This document shows, one piece after another, positions 1-7,306 of a stretch of DNA of 57,927 nucleotides. The position numbers and the translations under genes are program-made. This DNA comes from an uncultured SAR86 cluster bacterium. Its GTDB lineage: Bacteria; Pseudomonadota; Gammaproteobacteria; Magnimaribacterales; D2472. Where the stretch lies: positions 1 through 57,927 of the forward strand of contig CABZRR010000006.1 in the NCBI GenBank assembly GCA_902528215.1. Direction: 5' to 3'. The notes beneath the pieces were generated by a model that saw only the letters and a list, made by a program, of their open reading frames with translations, was not told the DNA's origin and ran no database searches. Positions within the stretch are counted from its first letter, which is position 1, and every line of letters starts with the position of its first letter.

Positions 1-531
1 ACCTTTAGAAAGAATCGTCCATGCGGTCCTCTTCTTCAGAGCTCTATGCAACCTGACTCTGCTGTCCCAAAAGAGTGGTGGACACCATCATTTCTATCTA
101 AGGGTGAAACTTTAGAAGAGCTGGCCGAAGTTGCTGGAATTGACATAAAGGGTCTTTTATCAACTCAAGCTAAAGTAAATGAATATGCTAAATCTGGAAA
201 AGATCTTGATCTTCACAGAGGTGACACAGCTTATGATAGATATTATGGTGATCCATCTGTCACACCAAATCCATGCCTAGCACCATTAGAGAAGGGCCCT
301 TTTTATTGTATGGTCCTTTATCCAGGAGAGATGGGTACTGCTGGAGGCTTAGTTATTGATACTCATGCCAGAGTCCTCAACAAAGAAGGAAACGTCATAC
401 CTGGACTTTATGCCTGTGGTAATTGCTCTACAGCGTTGCTGCCAACTTATCCTGGTCCAGGATCAACTCTTGGCCCAGCTATGACATTTGGATACTTAGC
501 TGCAAAAGATATAACTGGTTCAAATTTTTAA
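1..531 (+). CDS. 3-ketosteroid dehydrogenase-like FAD flavoprotein, C-terminal part
   Basis: The frame is open from the first base of the window, so the 5' end lies outside and only about 176 C-terminal residues are visible. The motifs GPFYCMVLYPG, GTAGGLVID, GLYACGNCS and YPGPGSTLGPAMTFGY match the C-terminal FAD-binding and substrate region of 3-oxosteroid 1-dehydrogenases and related fumarate-reductase-type flavoproteins, which introduce a double bond next to a ring ketone. The stop lies 3 bases before an SDR start and two NTF2-fold genes follow, which suggests a catabolic operon for a steroid- or terpenoid-like ring. The true substrate cannot be read from this fragment. Family call is strong, substrate call weak. 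Confidence 0.85.
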   Translation, partial: TFRKNRPCGPLLQSSMQPDSAVPKEWWTPSFLSKGETLEELAEVAGIDIKGLLSTQAKVNEYAKSGKDLDLHRGDTAYDRYYGDPSVTPNPCLAPLEKGPFYCMVLYPGEMGTAGGLVIDTHARVLNKEGNVIPGLYACGNCSTALLPTYPGPGSTLGPAMTFGYLAAKDITGSNF

Positions 532-534
532 TAA

Positions 535-1287
535 ATGGACTTTTCTAATAAAACTGCACTAATAACTGGCGCAGGTCAGGGGGTTGGAGAGGGAATTGCA
601 ACGGCTCTTGCTTCATATGGTGCTAACGTTAGTTTGATTGGCAGAACTTTATCTAAAGTTCAACGTGTTGCAGATGAGATAAATGATAATGGAGGATCAG
701 CTACAGCAATTCAATGTGATGTAAAAGATAAAACTTCAATCAATAATTCAATCTTATCAACAGTCACACATTTTAAATCTTTAAATATATTGATTAATAA
801 TGCTCAAGAGGTGCCACTAGGAAATCTACTAAATGTCTCTGATGAATCATTTCTTGATGGATGGAATTCTGGCCCTCTAGCTACCTTGAGATTTATGAAA
901 GGATGTTATCCTCATCTTAAAGGAGATGGAAAGATTATAAATCTAGCTAGCTCTTCAGCACTTAGACCCGATTCAGCTTCTTATGGAGCATACGCAGCTG
1001 TAAAGGAAGCTATACGTTCATTATCAAGAGCCGCGGCAGTAGAGTGGGGATCAGATAATATTTTAGTTAATTGTATTATGCCACTTGCAAAATCTTCTGG
1101 AATGGAATGGTGGATGAATGAAAATCCTGATGAGGCAAATGAATTTTTAAAAACCATCCCAGTTGGTAAAGTAGGTGATTGTAAAGATGATATCGGAGAA
1201 GCAGTTTGCCACTTATTATCTGATGGAATGAATTACATAACAGGATCAACTATTATGATTGATGGTGGTCAAGCATACTTAAGATAA
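535..1287 (+). CDS. SDR family oxidoreductase
   Basis: A 250-residue classical short-chain dehydrogenase/reductase. The cofactor motif TGAGQGVG is at residues 11-18, INNA near 87-90, the catalytic serine among residues 138-141, and the Y153-xxx-K157 pair in YAAVK. The C-terminal end ITGSTIMIDGG is typical of the family. It likely oxidises or reduces an alcohol/ketone on the same substrate as the flavoprotein just upstream, with which it is nearly contiguous. The start ATG immediately follows the upstream stop, so translational coupling is likely. Substrate not identifiable from sequence. Confidence 0.9.
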   Translation: MDFSNKTALITGAGQGVGEGIATALASYGANVSLIGRTLSKVQRVADEINDNGGSATAIQCDVKDKTSINNSILSTVTHFKSLNILINNAQEVPLGNLLNVSDESFLDGWNSGPLATLRFMKGCYPHLKGDGKIINLASSSALRPDSASYGAYAAVKEAIRSLSRAAAVEWGSDNILVNCIMPLAKSSGMEWWMNENPDEANEFLKTIPVGKVGDCKDDIGEAVCHLLSDGMNYITGSTIMIDGGQAYLR

Positions 1288-1294
1288 TACCAAG

Positions 1295-1780
1295 ATGGAT
1301 AAATTACAAAAATTAATTGATATTGAAGAAATTAAAAATCTTAAACATAGATATTTTAGGGCTATTGATATGGCAGATTTTGATTTGTTGGATCACGTTT
1401 TCGCAGATAATATTTCAATTGATTATCGGGGTGGGACATATAGATGGGAGTCAAAGGGAAAAGACAATATAAAAGAAAGTCTTAAACAAGCTTTTCATAA
1501 TCAAGCTGCATCAATGCATACCGCTCATCATCCAGAGATAAAAATTCTTTCTGAGACAGAAGCGACAGGAAAATGGTATTTGCAGGATATTTTCTATAAT
1601 TTTGATATGGACAGCGTTACACAAGGAACTGCATTGTATGAGGATAAATATATTAAGTTCGAAAATAATTGGTTAATACTTCATTCCGAATATGATCGAA
1701 TATGGGAATGCGTATCACCAATAAATCCTGAGGATAAATTTACGACAATCATGTTAAAAGAAAAAGGAATTCAAAAATAG
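1295..1780 (+). CDS. SnoaL/NTF2-fold protein
   Basis: A 161-residue protein that begins with a helical segment (IEEIKNLKHRYFRAID) followed by DHVFADNISIDYRGG, the usual opening of SnoaL_4 / NTF2-like cone-fold proteins. The later part has HTAHHPEI and WYLQDIFY, also seen in this group. Members act as isomerases, dehydratases or small hydrolases, or are non-catalytic. It sits 7 bases after the SDR and 8 before a second NTF2-like gene, so it is probably part of the ring-catabolism operon. No specific reaction can be assigned. Confidence 0.75.
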   Translation: MDKLQKLIDIEEIKNLKHRYFRAIDMADFDLLDHVFADNISIDYRGGTYRWESKGKDNIKESLKQAFHNQAASMHTAHHPEIKILSETEATGKWYLQDIFYNFDMDSVTQGTALYEDKYIKFENNWLILHSEYDRIWECVSPINPEDKFTTIMLKEKGIQK

Positions 1781-1788
1781 GAATAAAA

Positions 1789-2217
1789 ATGAAAGAAAAA
1801 GTTCAATCTGCTCTTGATAATTATGTGCTTGCATATACAAATAATGACAAATCTTTATTTAGAAGTTTGTGGGATGATCACGCAATATTTGAAGACCCAG
1901 TAGGGGCTGATCCCTGCATTGGAATAGAAGCTATTTGTGAATTTTGGGATTATGGTCATGCTAGCGGTATGGAAATAACACCTAAAAATGTTGAAACTGT
2001 TGTTTGCTCAAATGAGGGTATCTTAAAAGCAACCATGGAAGTTAGGAATACCAATGAAAATACCGGAATGAATATTTCAATTGTTGATCATTTTGTTATC
2101 AATAAAGAGGGCAAGATTACAAGTGGAAGAGCATTCTGGGATGAGTCATCAATCTCTAACCCTTCCGATTTAAATTCATTTGACATCAATGTTGATGAAT
2201 TTAAAGACAGAGGATAG
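1789..2217 (+). CDS. NTF2-fold protein, ketosteroid-isomerase-like
   Basis: A 142-residue NTF2-like protein. YVLAYTNNDKSLFRSLWDDHAIFEDPVGA is the classic first helix and strand of SnoaL/ketosteroid isomerase-like domains (shown here only as a pattern: helix, then FEDPVG near residues 33-38). A late strand contains IVDHFVIN. Members include steroid delta-isomerases, which fits the 3-ketosteroid dehydrogenase-like gene upstream, but catalytic Asp/Tyr positions cannot be assigned with confidence. It is only about 30 percent the size of a typical enzyme subunit pair and likely acts as a dimer. Fourth gene in the apparent operon. Confidence 0.7.
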   Translation: MKEKVQSALDNYVLAYTNNDKSLFRSLWDDHAIFEDPVGADPCIGIEAICEFWDYGHASGMEITPKNVETVVCSNEGILKATMEVRNTNENTGMNISIVDHFVINKEGKITSGRAFWDESSISNPSDLNSFDINVDEFKDRG

Positions 2218-2231
2218 ATATTTCATCGCTG

Positions 2232-2987
2232 ATGAAACTTAGCGTTAATCTAAATAAGATTGCACTTCTCAGAAACTCTCGTGGCAATAACGTTCCATCG
2301 TTACGAGAATATGCTAATTTGGCTATTAGGCTTGGTGTAGATGGTTTAACTCTCCACCCAAGACCTGACCATCGTCATGCCACATCTGATGATGCATTAG
2401 AGGTTTCAAAAATTTGTAAAGATAATAATCTTGAGTTTAATTTAGAGGGCAATCCTTTTTCTTTACCGGAGCAAGATTTTCTTGGTTTCAAACAATTATG
2501 CAATTTAGCTCAACCACATCAAATAACTCTAGTGCCTGATAGTCTTGACCAAGTGACCTCTGATCATGGATGGCAACCTGGCTACTTAGATAATGAATTA
2601 AGTGAATTTGTAAAAGAAATTAAATCTTCTAATTCGAGAATGAGTTTATTTATAGATGCTAATCCTAAGTCAGTTGAGTACGCTGCTAATAAAGGTTTTG
2701 ATAGAGTTGAAATTTATACAGGGCCATTTGCTTATTACTTAGAGTCAAATAACATAGATAAACTCAATCAAGTGAAAAAAAATATAACTGATTGTATTGC
2801 AACCGCAAATGATCATGACATGGGAGTTAATGCTGGCCATGATTTAAATCTTGTTAATCTCCCTCAATTAAAAGAATGCGGTATTATTGATGAAGTTTCT
2901 ATTGGCCATGCAATTATGACAGATGCGTTGAAATTTGGCTTTAGCGATACCATAATGAAATATATTAAATTAATAAGGAATCATTAA
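2232..2987 (+). CDS. pdxJ: Pyridoxine 5'-phosphate synthase
   Basis: A 251-residue TIM barrel that condenses 1-deoxyxylulose 5-phosphate with 3-amino-2-oxopropyl phosphate in vitamin B6 synthesis. LSVNLNKIALLRNSRG at the N-terminus, LTLHPRPDHRH near residues 40-50 and NAGHDLNLVNL near 200-210 are the recognisable PdxJ signatures. The active-site segment is the HPRPDxRH variant rather than the HLREDRRH form of enteric bacteria, so the gene resembles the branch also seen in Bacteroidetes and some alphaproteobacteria. Its stop codon overlaps the grxD start by one base (TAATG). No pdxA was seen in the window. Confidence 0.92.
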   Translation: MKLSVNLNKIALLRNSRGNNVPSLREYANLAIRLGVDGLTLHPRPDHRHATSDDALEVSKICKDNNLEFNLEGNPFSLPEQDFLGFKQLCNLAQPHQITLVPDSLDQVTSDHGWQPGYLDNELSEFVKEIKSSNSRMSLFIDANPKSVEYAANKGFDRVEIYTGPFAYYLESNNIDKLNQVKKNITDCIATANDHDMGVNAGHDLNLVNLPQLKECGIIDEVSIGHAIMTDALKFGFSDTIMKYIKLIRNH

Positions 2988-3301
2988 TGTCTATAGAAGA
3001 AAAAATTAAAGAGCAAATAAAAGAGAACAAAATTCTACTATATATGAAAGGATCACCATATGAACCAAAATGCGGATTCTCAGCAAAAACCGTTCAAGCA
3101 TTGATTGATTGTGGAGCAGAATTTTCCTATGTTGATATTTTAGATAATCAAGATATTAGACAAACTTTACCATCTATATCTGATTGGCCAACGTTCCCTC
3201 AGCTTTTTGTGAAAGGGGAATTAATTGGTGGTTGCGATATAGTTACCGAAATGCATGAACAAGGAGAGCTAAAAGCAATTATTAAAGAGGTAGCTTCCTA
3301 A
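2987..3301 (+). CDS. grxD: Monothiol glutaredoxin, Grx4 type
   Basis: A 104-residue single-domain monothiol glutaredoxin. The active-site CGFS starts at C29, preceded by LYMKGSPYEPK, and the glutathione-binding WPTFPQLFVKGELIGG segment is at residues 65-80. This family carries and delivers [2Fe-2S] clusters with glutathione as co-ligand, often together with BolA proteins. The start overlaps the pdxJ stop by one base, so it is translationally coupled. The next gene, on the opposite strand and converging, encodes a ferritin-like protein, so iron handling is clustered here. Confidence 0.93.
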   Translation: MSIEEKIKEQIKENKILLYMKGSPYEPKCGFSAKTVQALIDCGAEFSYVDILDNQDIRQTLPSISDWPTFPQLFVKGELIGGCDIVTEMHEQGELKAIIKEVAS

Positions 3302-3304
3302 AAC

Positions 3305-3739
3305 TTACCCGAAGTCCTTCAGCATCGCTTTTAATTCAAGGCTATGTTGCTCCTCTTCTCCAATCATACTTCTTGCATATTCTTCTAGATATACAGAAGC
3401 GTCTTCAACAGTTGATAAGAGTTTTTTATATAAACTCAACGCATGAAGTTCATGTTCCATGCCTTCCTCTAAAATATCCTTTATTGAATGTCTATGTGTC
3501 TCAACAATTTTGGCAACTTTAAGACTTGGGTGTCCATCTAAACCGACCAATAGTTCACCAGCTTGTTGGGCATGAACCATTGATTCTGTTGCTTGTTCTT
3601 TAAGAAATGTAACGATAGGAATTCTATAAGGCCCGCTTACCATCAATGAGGAGTGCGTATAACGAACTACACCAGCTAATTCATATTCCATGATCTCATT
3701 TAAAATATTACATACTTCTTTAGTATTTAATTCTTTCAT
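3305..3739 (-). CDS. Ferritin-like / bacterioferritin-family protein
   Basis: A 144-residue four-helix ferritin-like protein. Candidate di-iron ligands are E20 (EYELAGVVRY), E52 with H56 (TESMVHA), E95 or E97 (EGMEHELHA) and E129 with H132 (GEEEQH). The spacing ExxxH in helix two differs from the ExxH of E. coli Bfr, so I place it in the wider bacterioferritin-like group rather than calling it bfr. Its likely role is iron oxidation and storage or DNA/iron detoxification in the cytoplasm. A strong Fur box lies about 80 bases upstream in the divergent intergenic region, which fits iron-responsive control. Confidence 0.82.
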   Translation of the reverse strand: MKELNTKEVCNILNEIMEYELAGVVRYTHSSLMVSGPYRIPIVTFLKEQATESMVHAQQAGELLVGLDGHPSLKVAKIVETHRHSIKDILEEGMEHELHALSLYKKLLSTVEDASVYLEEYARSMIGEEEQHSLELKAMLKDFG

Positions 3740-3819
3740 AATTTTTAATTTGTATTTAAATGCATATAATATTGTGTTTTATATAATATGTAAAGTATTG
3801 ATTTAAGGTATTTTTTTAA

Positions 3820-3834
3820 TGATAATCATTCTCA
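3820..3834. promoter_or_regulatory. Fur box (7-1-7 type)
   Basis: The 15 bases TGATAATCATTCTCA match the Fur 7-1-7 consensus TGATAATNATTATCA at all but one position. It lies in the divergent region between the ferritin-like gene (start 3739, minus) and the MBL-fold gene (start 3872, plus, 37 bases away). It could control either or both promoters. Confidence 0.8.
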
Positions 3835-3871
3835 CTCTAGTATTAATTCTCATTTATGAAATCATAGAAAC

Positions 3872-4597
3872 ATGCAAATAATTAGAGGTGACGACTATCA
3901 ATCATGGGTTTATGCACATCATGATGACTTAATAGTTGTTGATCCGTGGCTAACAAATAAACAGGTTTTTCCGGGATTGAACTGGTTATTACATCGCAGC
4001 GCTTTGCAGGAGTCATACTTAGTAAAAAATAATTTAATAAATAAAGTGACTCACATAATTATTACTGCTCATTTTTCTGATCATTTAGACTTAGATTCTT
4101 TAAATCAATTTGATAAAGACATTCACATATACACCACTCATGAAGCGTCAAAAATTTTAATTAAAAATGGATTTAAAAATGTGACCAAAGTTAAAATTAA
4201 CCAATCTTATGAGTTAGGATCATTAAAGTTACGAATCTATCAAGCGGGGAAACCTTATCATTCGACCACATTTGCTTATTCATTAGAGGATGGAAATGCC
4301 AAGGTATTTCATGAATCTCATATGTTCAATAAAAACTTAGTAATTGAAGATATCGACGCTTGTATTATGACAATTGATAAGGTTAAGGTTTTTGGAATCG
4401 TTCAAGTTTCTATGGATATAGAACAAGCAAAATCTGCACAATTAGCCTTAAATGCAAAATACTTTATACCAACAGGAATTGCTCCAAGCAGAACAAAGGG
4501 TCTTATAAGCTATATTCTAAGTATTAAAGAGTTTGATTCAGGGAATGATCTATTACCTGCAGTCTGCAGACAGGTTGGCGATACTCTTAGTATTTAA
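3872..4597 (+). CDS. MBL-fold protein with degenerate metal motif
   Basis: A 241-residue cytoplasmic protein with a metallo-beta-lactamase fold pattern: VVDPWL early, then IIITAHFSDHLDLDSL at residues 62-77, and later ESHMF and a TGIAPS segment. The usual T-H-x-H-x-D-H is here T-A-H-F-S-D-H (residues 65-71), so the first two metal histidines are replaced while the D70-H71 pair is kept. The protein may bind a single metal or have lost hydrolase activity. It is preceded by a strong Fur box 37 bases upstream. Its 3' end overlaps the convergent rnt gene by 4 bases. No specific substrate can be named. Confidence 0.7.
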   Translation: MQIIRGDDYQSWVYAHHDDLIVVDPWLTNKQVFPGLNWLLHRSALQESYLVKNNLINKVTHIIITAHFSDHLDLDSLNQFDKDIHIYTTHEASKILIKNGFKNVTKVKINQSYELGSLKLRIYQAGKPYHSTTFAYSLEDGNAKVFHESHMFNKNLVIEDIDACIMTIDKVKVFGIVQVSMDIEQAKSAQLALNAKYFIPTGIAPSRTKGLISYILSIKEFDSGNDLLPAVCRQVGDTLSI

Positions 4598-5190
4598 TTT
4601 TTAATGAAACTATCATAATCATTAACAATTTTACAGAAGACTTGAGCTGTGACTTCGGCATCATATGCAGCACTATGAGCTTCATCGTTGTCGTAAGATA
4701 TATCCAATTCTTTGCATACTTTTGCAAGAACAGTTTGCTTGGTAGCTAACACACCTAAACTTACAGTATCTATTAATGAAAAGGTATGGAAAGGAGATTT
4801 CTTAATATTATTCCTATGACATGCCTCAAGAAGAAAACTATGATCAAAAAAGGCATTATGACCTACTAAAATTGCTCTTGAGCATTCATATTTTGATTTT
4901 TGTTTATTAATTATTTTAAAGGATTCTTTGAGGGCATGCTCCTCCTCTACAGCTAATCTTAGTGGATGATTTAAATCTAATCGAAGAAATTCTAATGCTT
5001 CCTTGTCTACCTCAAGTCCCTCAAAAGGTTTAATGTGATATCTATACGAATCGCCTAATATTAATTTAGAATCCTCATCATCAATTAATTGAATTGCTAT
5101 TTCTAAAATTGCATTTCTTTTTGAATCAAAACCACCAGTTTCAAGATCAACAATAACAGGAAGAAATTTTCTAAATCTATCTTTTAACAT
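4594..5190 (-). CDS. rnt: Ribonuclease T
   Basis: A 198-residue DEDD-family 3'-5' exonuclease that trims the 3' ends of tRNA and other stable RNAs. It aligns by eye along its whole length with E. coli RNase T. The exonuclease motifs are VDLETGGF (Exo I, residues 14-21), VGHNAFFDHSF (Exo II) and HSAAYDAE (Exo III, with H and D of the DEDDh type). The FRKFLPVIVDLE start is also typical. Length is near the family norm of about 215 residues. It converges with, and overlaps by 4 bases, the MBL-fold gene. Confidence 0.93.
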   Translation of the reverse strand: MLKDRFRKFLPVIVDLETGGFDSKRNAILEIAIQLIDDEDSKLILGDSYRYHIKPFEGLEVDKEALEFLRLDLNHPLRLAVEEEHALKESFKIINKQKSKYECSRAILVGHNAFFDHSFLLEACHRNNIKKSPFHTFSLIDTVSLGVLATKQTVLAKVCKELDISYDNDEAHSAAYDAEVTAQVFCKIVNDYDSFIKN

Positions 5191-5240
5191 TTAAGCCCCT
5201 TATTATGCTCATATAATATAAACGATAATCTCATATAAAT

Positions 5241-6260
5241 ATGATTTTTAAAGACATAACTGACACAAAGTTCAAAGGTATTGAAATATCTTCTTATCAT
5301 GAGTTTGATCACGAGAAAGTTTATTATTATGAAGATGATAATACTGGCATTAAGTCTCTTGTAGCTATTCACGATTCTTCAAAAGGCCCAGCAATTGGTG
5401 GGTGCAGATTCAAGGAATACGATTCATTTGAGCAAGGTTTAAATGATGTATTGCGTTTGTCTCGAGGCATGACTCATAAAAACAATGTTGCTCAAATTCC
5501 ATTTGGTGGTGGCAAAGCTATAATTTTTCAAGAATCTCACAAATCAGATGATCTATTAAGATCATATGCCAATTTCTTAAATCTCTTAGAGGGTCAATAC
5601 ATATCTGCCGAAGACATAGGTATTTCACTGGAGGATATAAGATTCATTAAAAAATATACCGAATTTGTTTTTGATAATATTGATCCTGGACCATATACAG
5701 CAAAAGGTATTTATTATGTAATAAAGGAAGCAATTGATTTTTGTTTTTCACAACCATTAACTGATAAAAAAATTTCCATTCAAGGAGCTGGAAGTGTAGG
5801 GATGCATCTTGCAGAGCATCTAGCCAATGATGGAGCTAATGTTTTTATTTCGGATATTGATAAATCAAAACTTGAAATCATCGATAATCCTAACATTAAT
5901 CCTATTGATGATGCATTTTCACTTGAATGTGATGTATTTTCTCCTTGTGCATTAGGAGCTATATTCAATAAGTCATCTATTAAAAGTTTAAATTGTAAAA
6001 TTATCGCTGGCGGTGCAAATAATCAACTCCAAGATTTGTCGATAGCCAACGCCCTTCATAGCAGGGGCATAATATATATACCTGACATTTTAATAAACTC
6101 TGGTGGAGCTATAGGTTTAACGAAAGATTTAATGCAAAGGAACGAATTGGAGACCGAATCAGATTTAATGAATATTGCTTACAGAGTTAGAGAAGCCTTT
6201 ACTGAATCTCAAGAAAAATCAATTAGTCTTCAAGATACAATAAGAGAACTGATTATTTAA
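5241..6260 (+). CDS. Leucine dehydrogenase-type Glu/Leu/Phe/Val dehydrogenase
   Basis: A 339-residue NAD-dependent amino acid dehydrogenase. KGPAIGGCRF, MTHKNNVAQIPFGGGKAII and the Rossmann motif GAGSVGMHLAEHL (around 180) are those of leucine/phenylalanine dehydrogenases. K80 and K92 are 12 residues apart, matching the K68/K80 pair of characterised leucine dehydrogenases. GGANNQL and DILINSGG later complete the pattern. It would interconvert branched-chain amino acids and their keto acids, feeding catabolism. It is shorter than the usual 360-residue enzymes. It converges on the ferredoxin reductase gene 2 bases away. Leucine versus phenylalanine or valine preference cannot be decided. Confidence 0.85.
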   Translation: MIFKDITDTKFKGIEISSYHEFDHEKVYYYEDDNTGIKSLVAIHDSSKGPAIGGCRFKEYDSFEQGLNDVLRLSRGMTHKNNVAQIPFGGGKAIIFQESHKSDDLLRSYANFLNLLEGQYISAEDIGISLEDIRFIKKYTEFVFDNIDPGPYTAKGIYYVIKEAIDFCFSQPLTDKKISIQGAGSVGMHLAEHLANDGANVFISDIDKSKLEIIDNPNINPIDDAFSLECDVFSPCALGAIFNKSSIKSLNCKIIAGGANNQLQDLSIANALHSRGIIYIPDILINSGGAIGLTKDLMQRNELETESDLMNIAYRVREAFTESQEKSISLQDTIRELII

Positions 6261-6262
6261 AT

Positions 6263-7306
6263 TTATTCAGCAACCCCTAACTTTCTTTGTAATTTAGTAT
6301 TCGAAGTTGTATATCCAAATGGCACTCTTTCTCCTGGGAAAATCCTTTGATAAGCCTTTTGAACTGCTAAAGTAGTTTCATGAAATCCGCATAAAATTAA
6401 ATCTAGTTTTCCGGGATAATCATTGATATCTCCAACTGCAAAAATTCCATCTCTATTTGTTTCAAAGTTTTCAGTATTCACAGATATTTTTTTTGATTCA
6501 AGTTCTAACTCCCACTCAAGGATAGGACCTAATTTTTTATTTAATCCAAATAGAAACAATAATTCATCTGCCTCATGAACTACAGATTCTTTAGAATCAA
6601 AGTTTTTTAAGATAACCCCATTTACCTTATCATCACCTTTTATTTCTTCAATTTGATAAGGAGTTAGAAGATTGATTTTACCAGATTTCACAAGTTCTCT
6701 CATTTGAGCCTCAGTATGTTGGGCTCCTCTAAACTGATCTCTTCTATGTACTAGATTTACAGACTTAGCCGTTTTTACTAATTCAACTGTCCAATCTAAT
6801 GCTGAATCGCCACCACCAAAAATAAATAAGTTTTTATCTTTATATTGATCTATAGATTTAACTGCATAGCTCACACCTTTCCCTAAAAATTTGTCAGGAT
6901 CTTCTATGTTTGGAGGTCTTCTTGGCTCAAATGAACCAGCTCCAGCTGCAATGAATATATTTTTTGTAGTACATTCAATACCTTCATTAGTTCTCACTAA
7001 CCAAGTCGATATATCATTTGATGATGAAACTGATTCGATCGATTCAACTCTTTGAGAAAGATGAAGATCATACTCAAAGGGTTTAATTTGTTCAATCAAT
7101 GCATCCACATGCTCTTGCGCTGTTTGGGTCGGAACCCCTGGTATGTCGTATATAGGCTTTTCTGGGTAGAGTTCAGAGCATTGCCCACCAACTTTGTCCA
7201 AGTTATCAATCAGGGTACATTTGAGACCCAAAAGACCAGCCTCAAAAACAGTAAATAATCCTACTGGACCTGCGCCAATTACTAAAATATCTGTTTCAAT
7301 TTTCAT
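6263..7306 (-). CDS. Ferredoxin/flavodoxin--NADP+ reductase, thioredoxin-reductase-like type
   Basis: A 347-residue two-domain FAD/NADPH flavoprotein. GAGPVGLFTVFEAGLLG at residues 11-27 binds FAD, GGQCSELYPEKPIYDIPG follows, and the NADPH motif is GGGDSALDW. FAVGDINDYPGK near the C-terminus is the second FAD contact. The redox-active CxxC of thioredoxin reductase is absent, which separates the YumC-like ferredoxin-NADP reductases from thioredoxin reductases. It would supply reduced ferredoxin or flavodoxin to biosynthetic enzymes. Its ATG overlaps the metG TGA by 4 bases, so it is the second gene of a metG-fnr pair. Confidence 0.88.
   Translation of the reverse strand: MKIETDILVIGAGPVGLFTVFEAGLLGLKCTLIDNLDKVGGQCSELYPEKPIYDIPGVPTQTAQEHVDALIEQIKPFEYDLHLSQRVESIESVSSSNDISTWLVRTNEGIECTTKNIFIAAGAGSFEPRRPPNIEDPDKFLGKGVSYAVKSIDQYKDKNLFIFGGGDSALDWTVELVKTAKSVNLVHRRDQFRGAQHTEAQMRELVKSGKINLLTPYQIEEIKGDDKVNGVILKNFDSKESVVHEADELLFLFGLNKKLGPILEWELELESKKISVNTENFETNRDGIFAVGDINDYPGKLDLILCGFHETTLAVQKAYQRIFPGERVPFGYTTSNTKLQRKLGVAE

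Noticed and set aside
5184-5372. Open frame on the minus strand over the start of the leucine dehydrogenase-like gene
   Set aside because: It overlaps a well-supported gene, has no ribosome site or family match, and its protein is low-complexity and hydrophobic.
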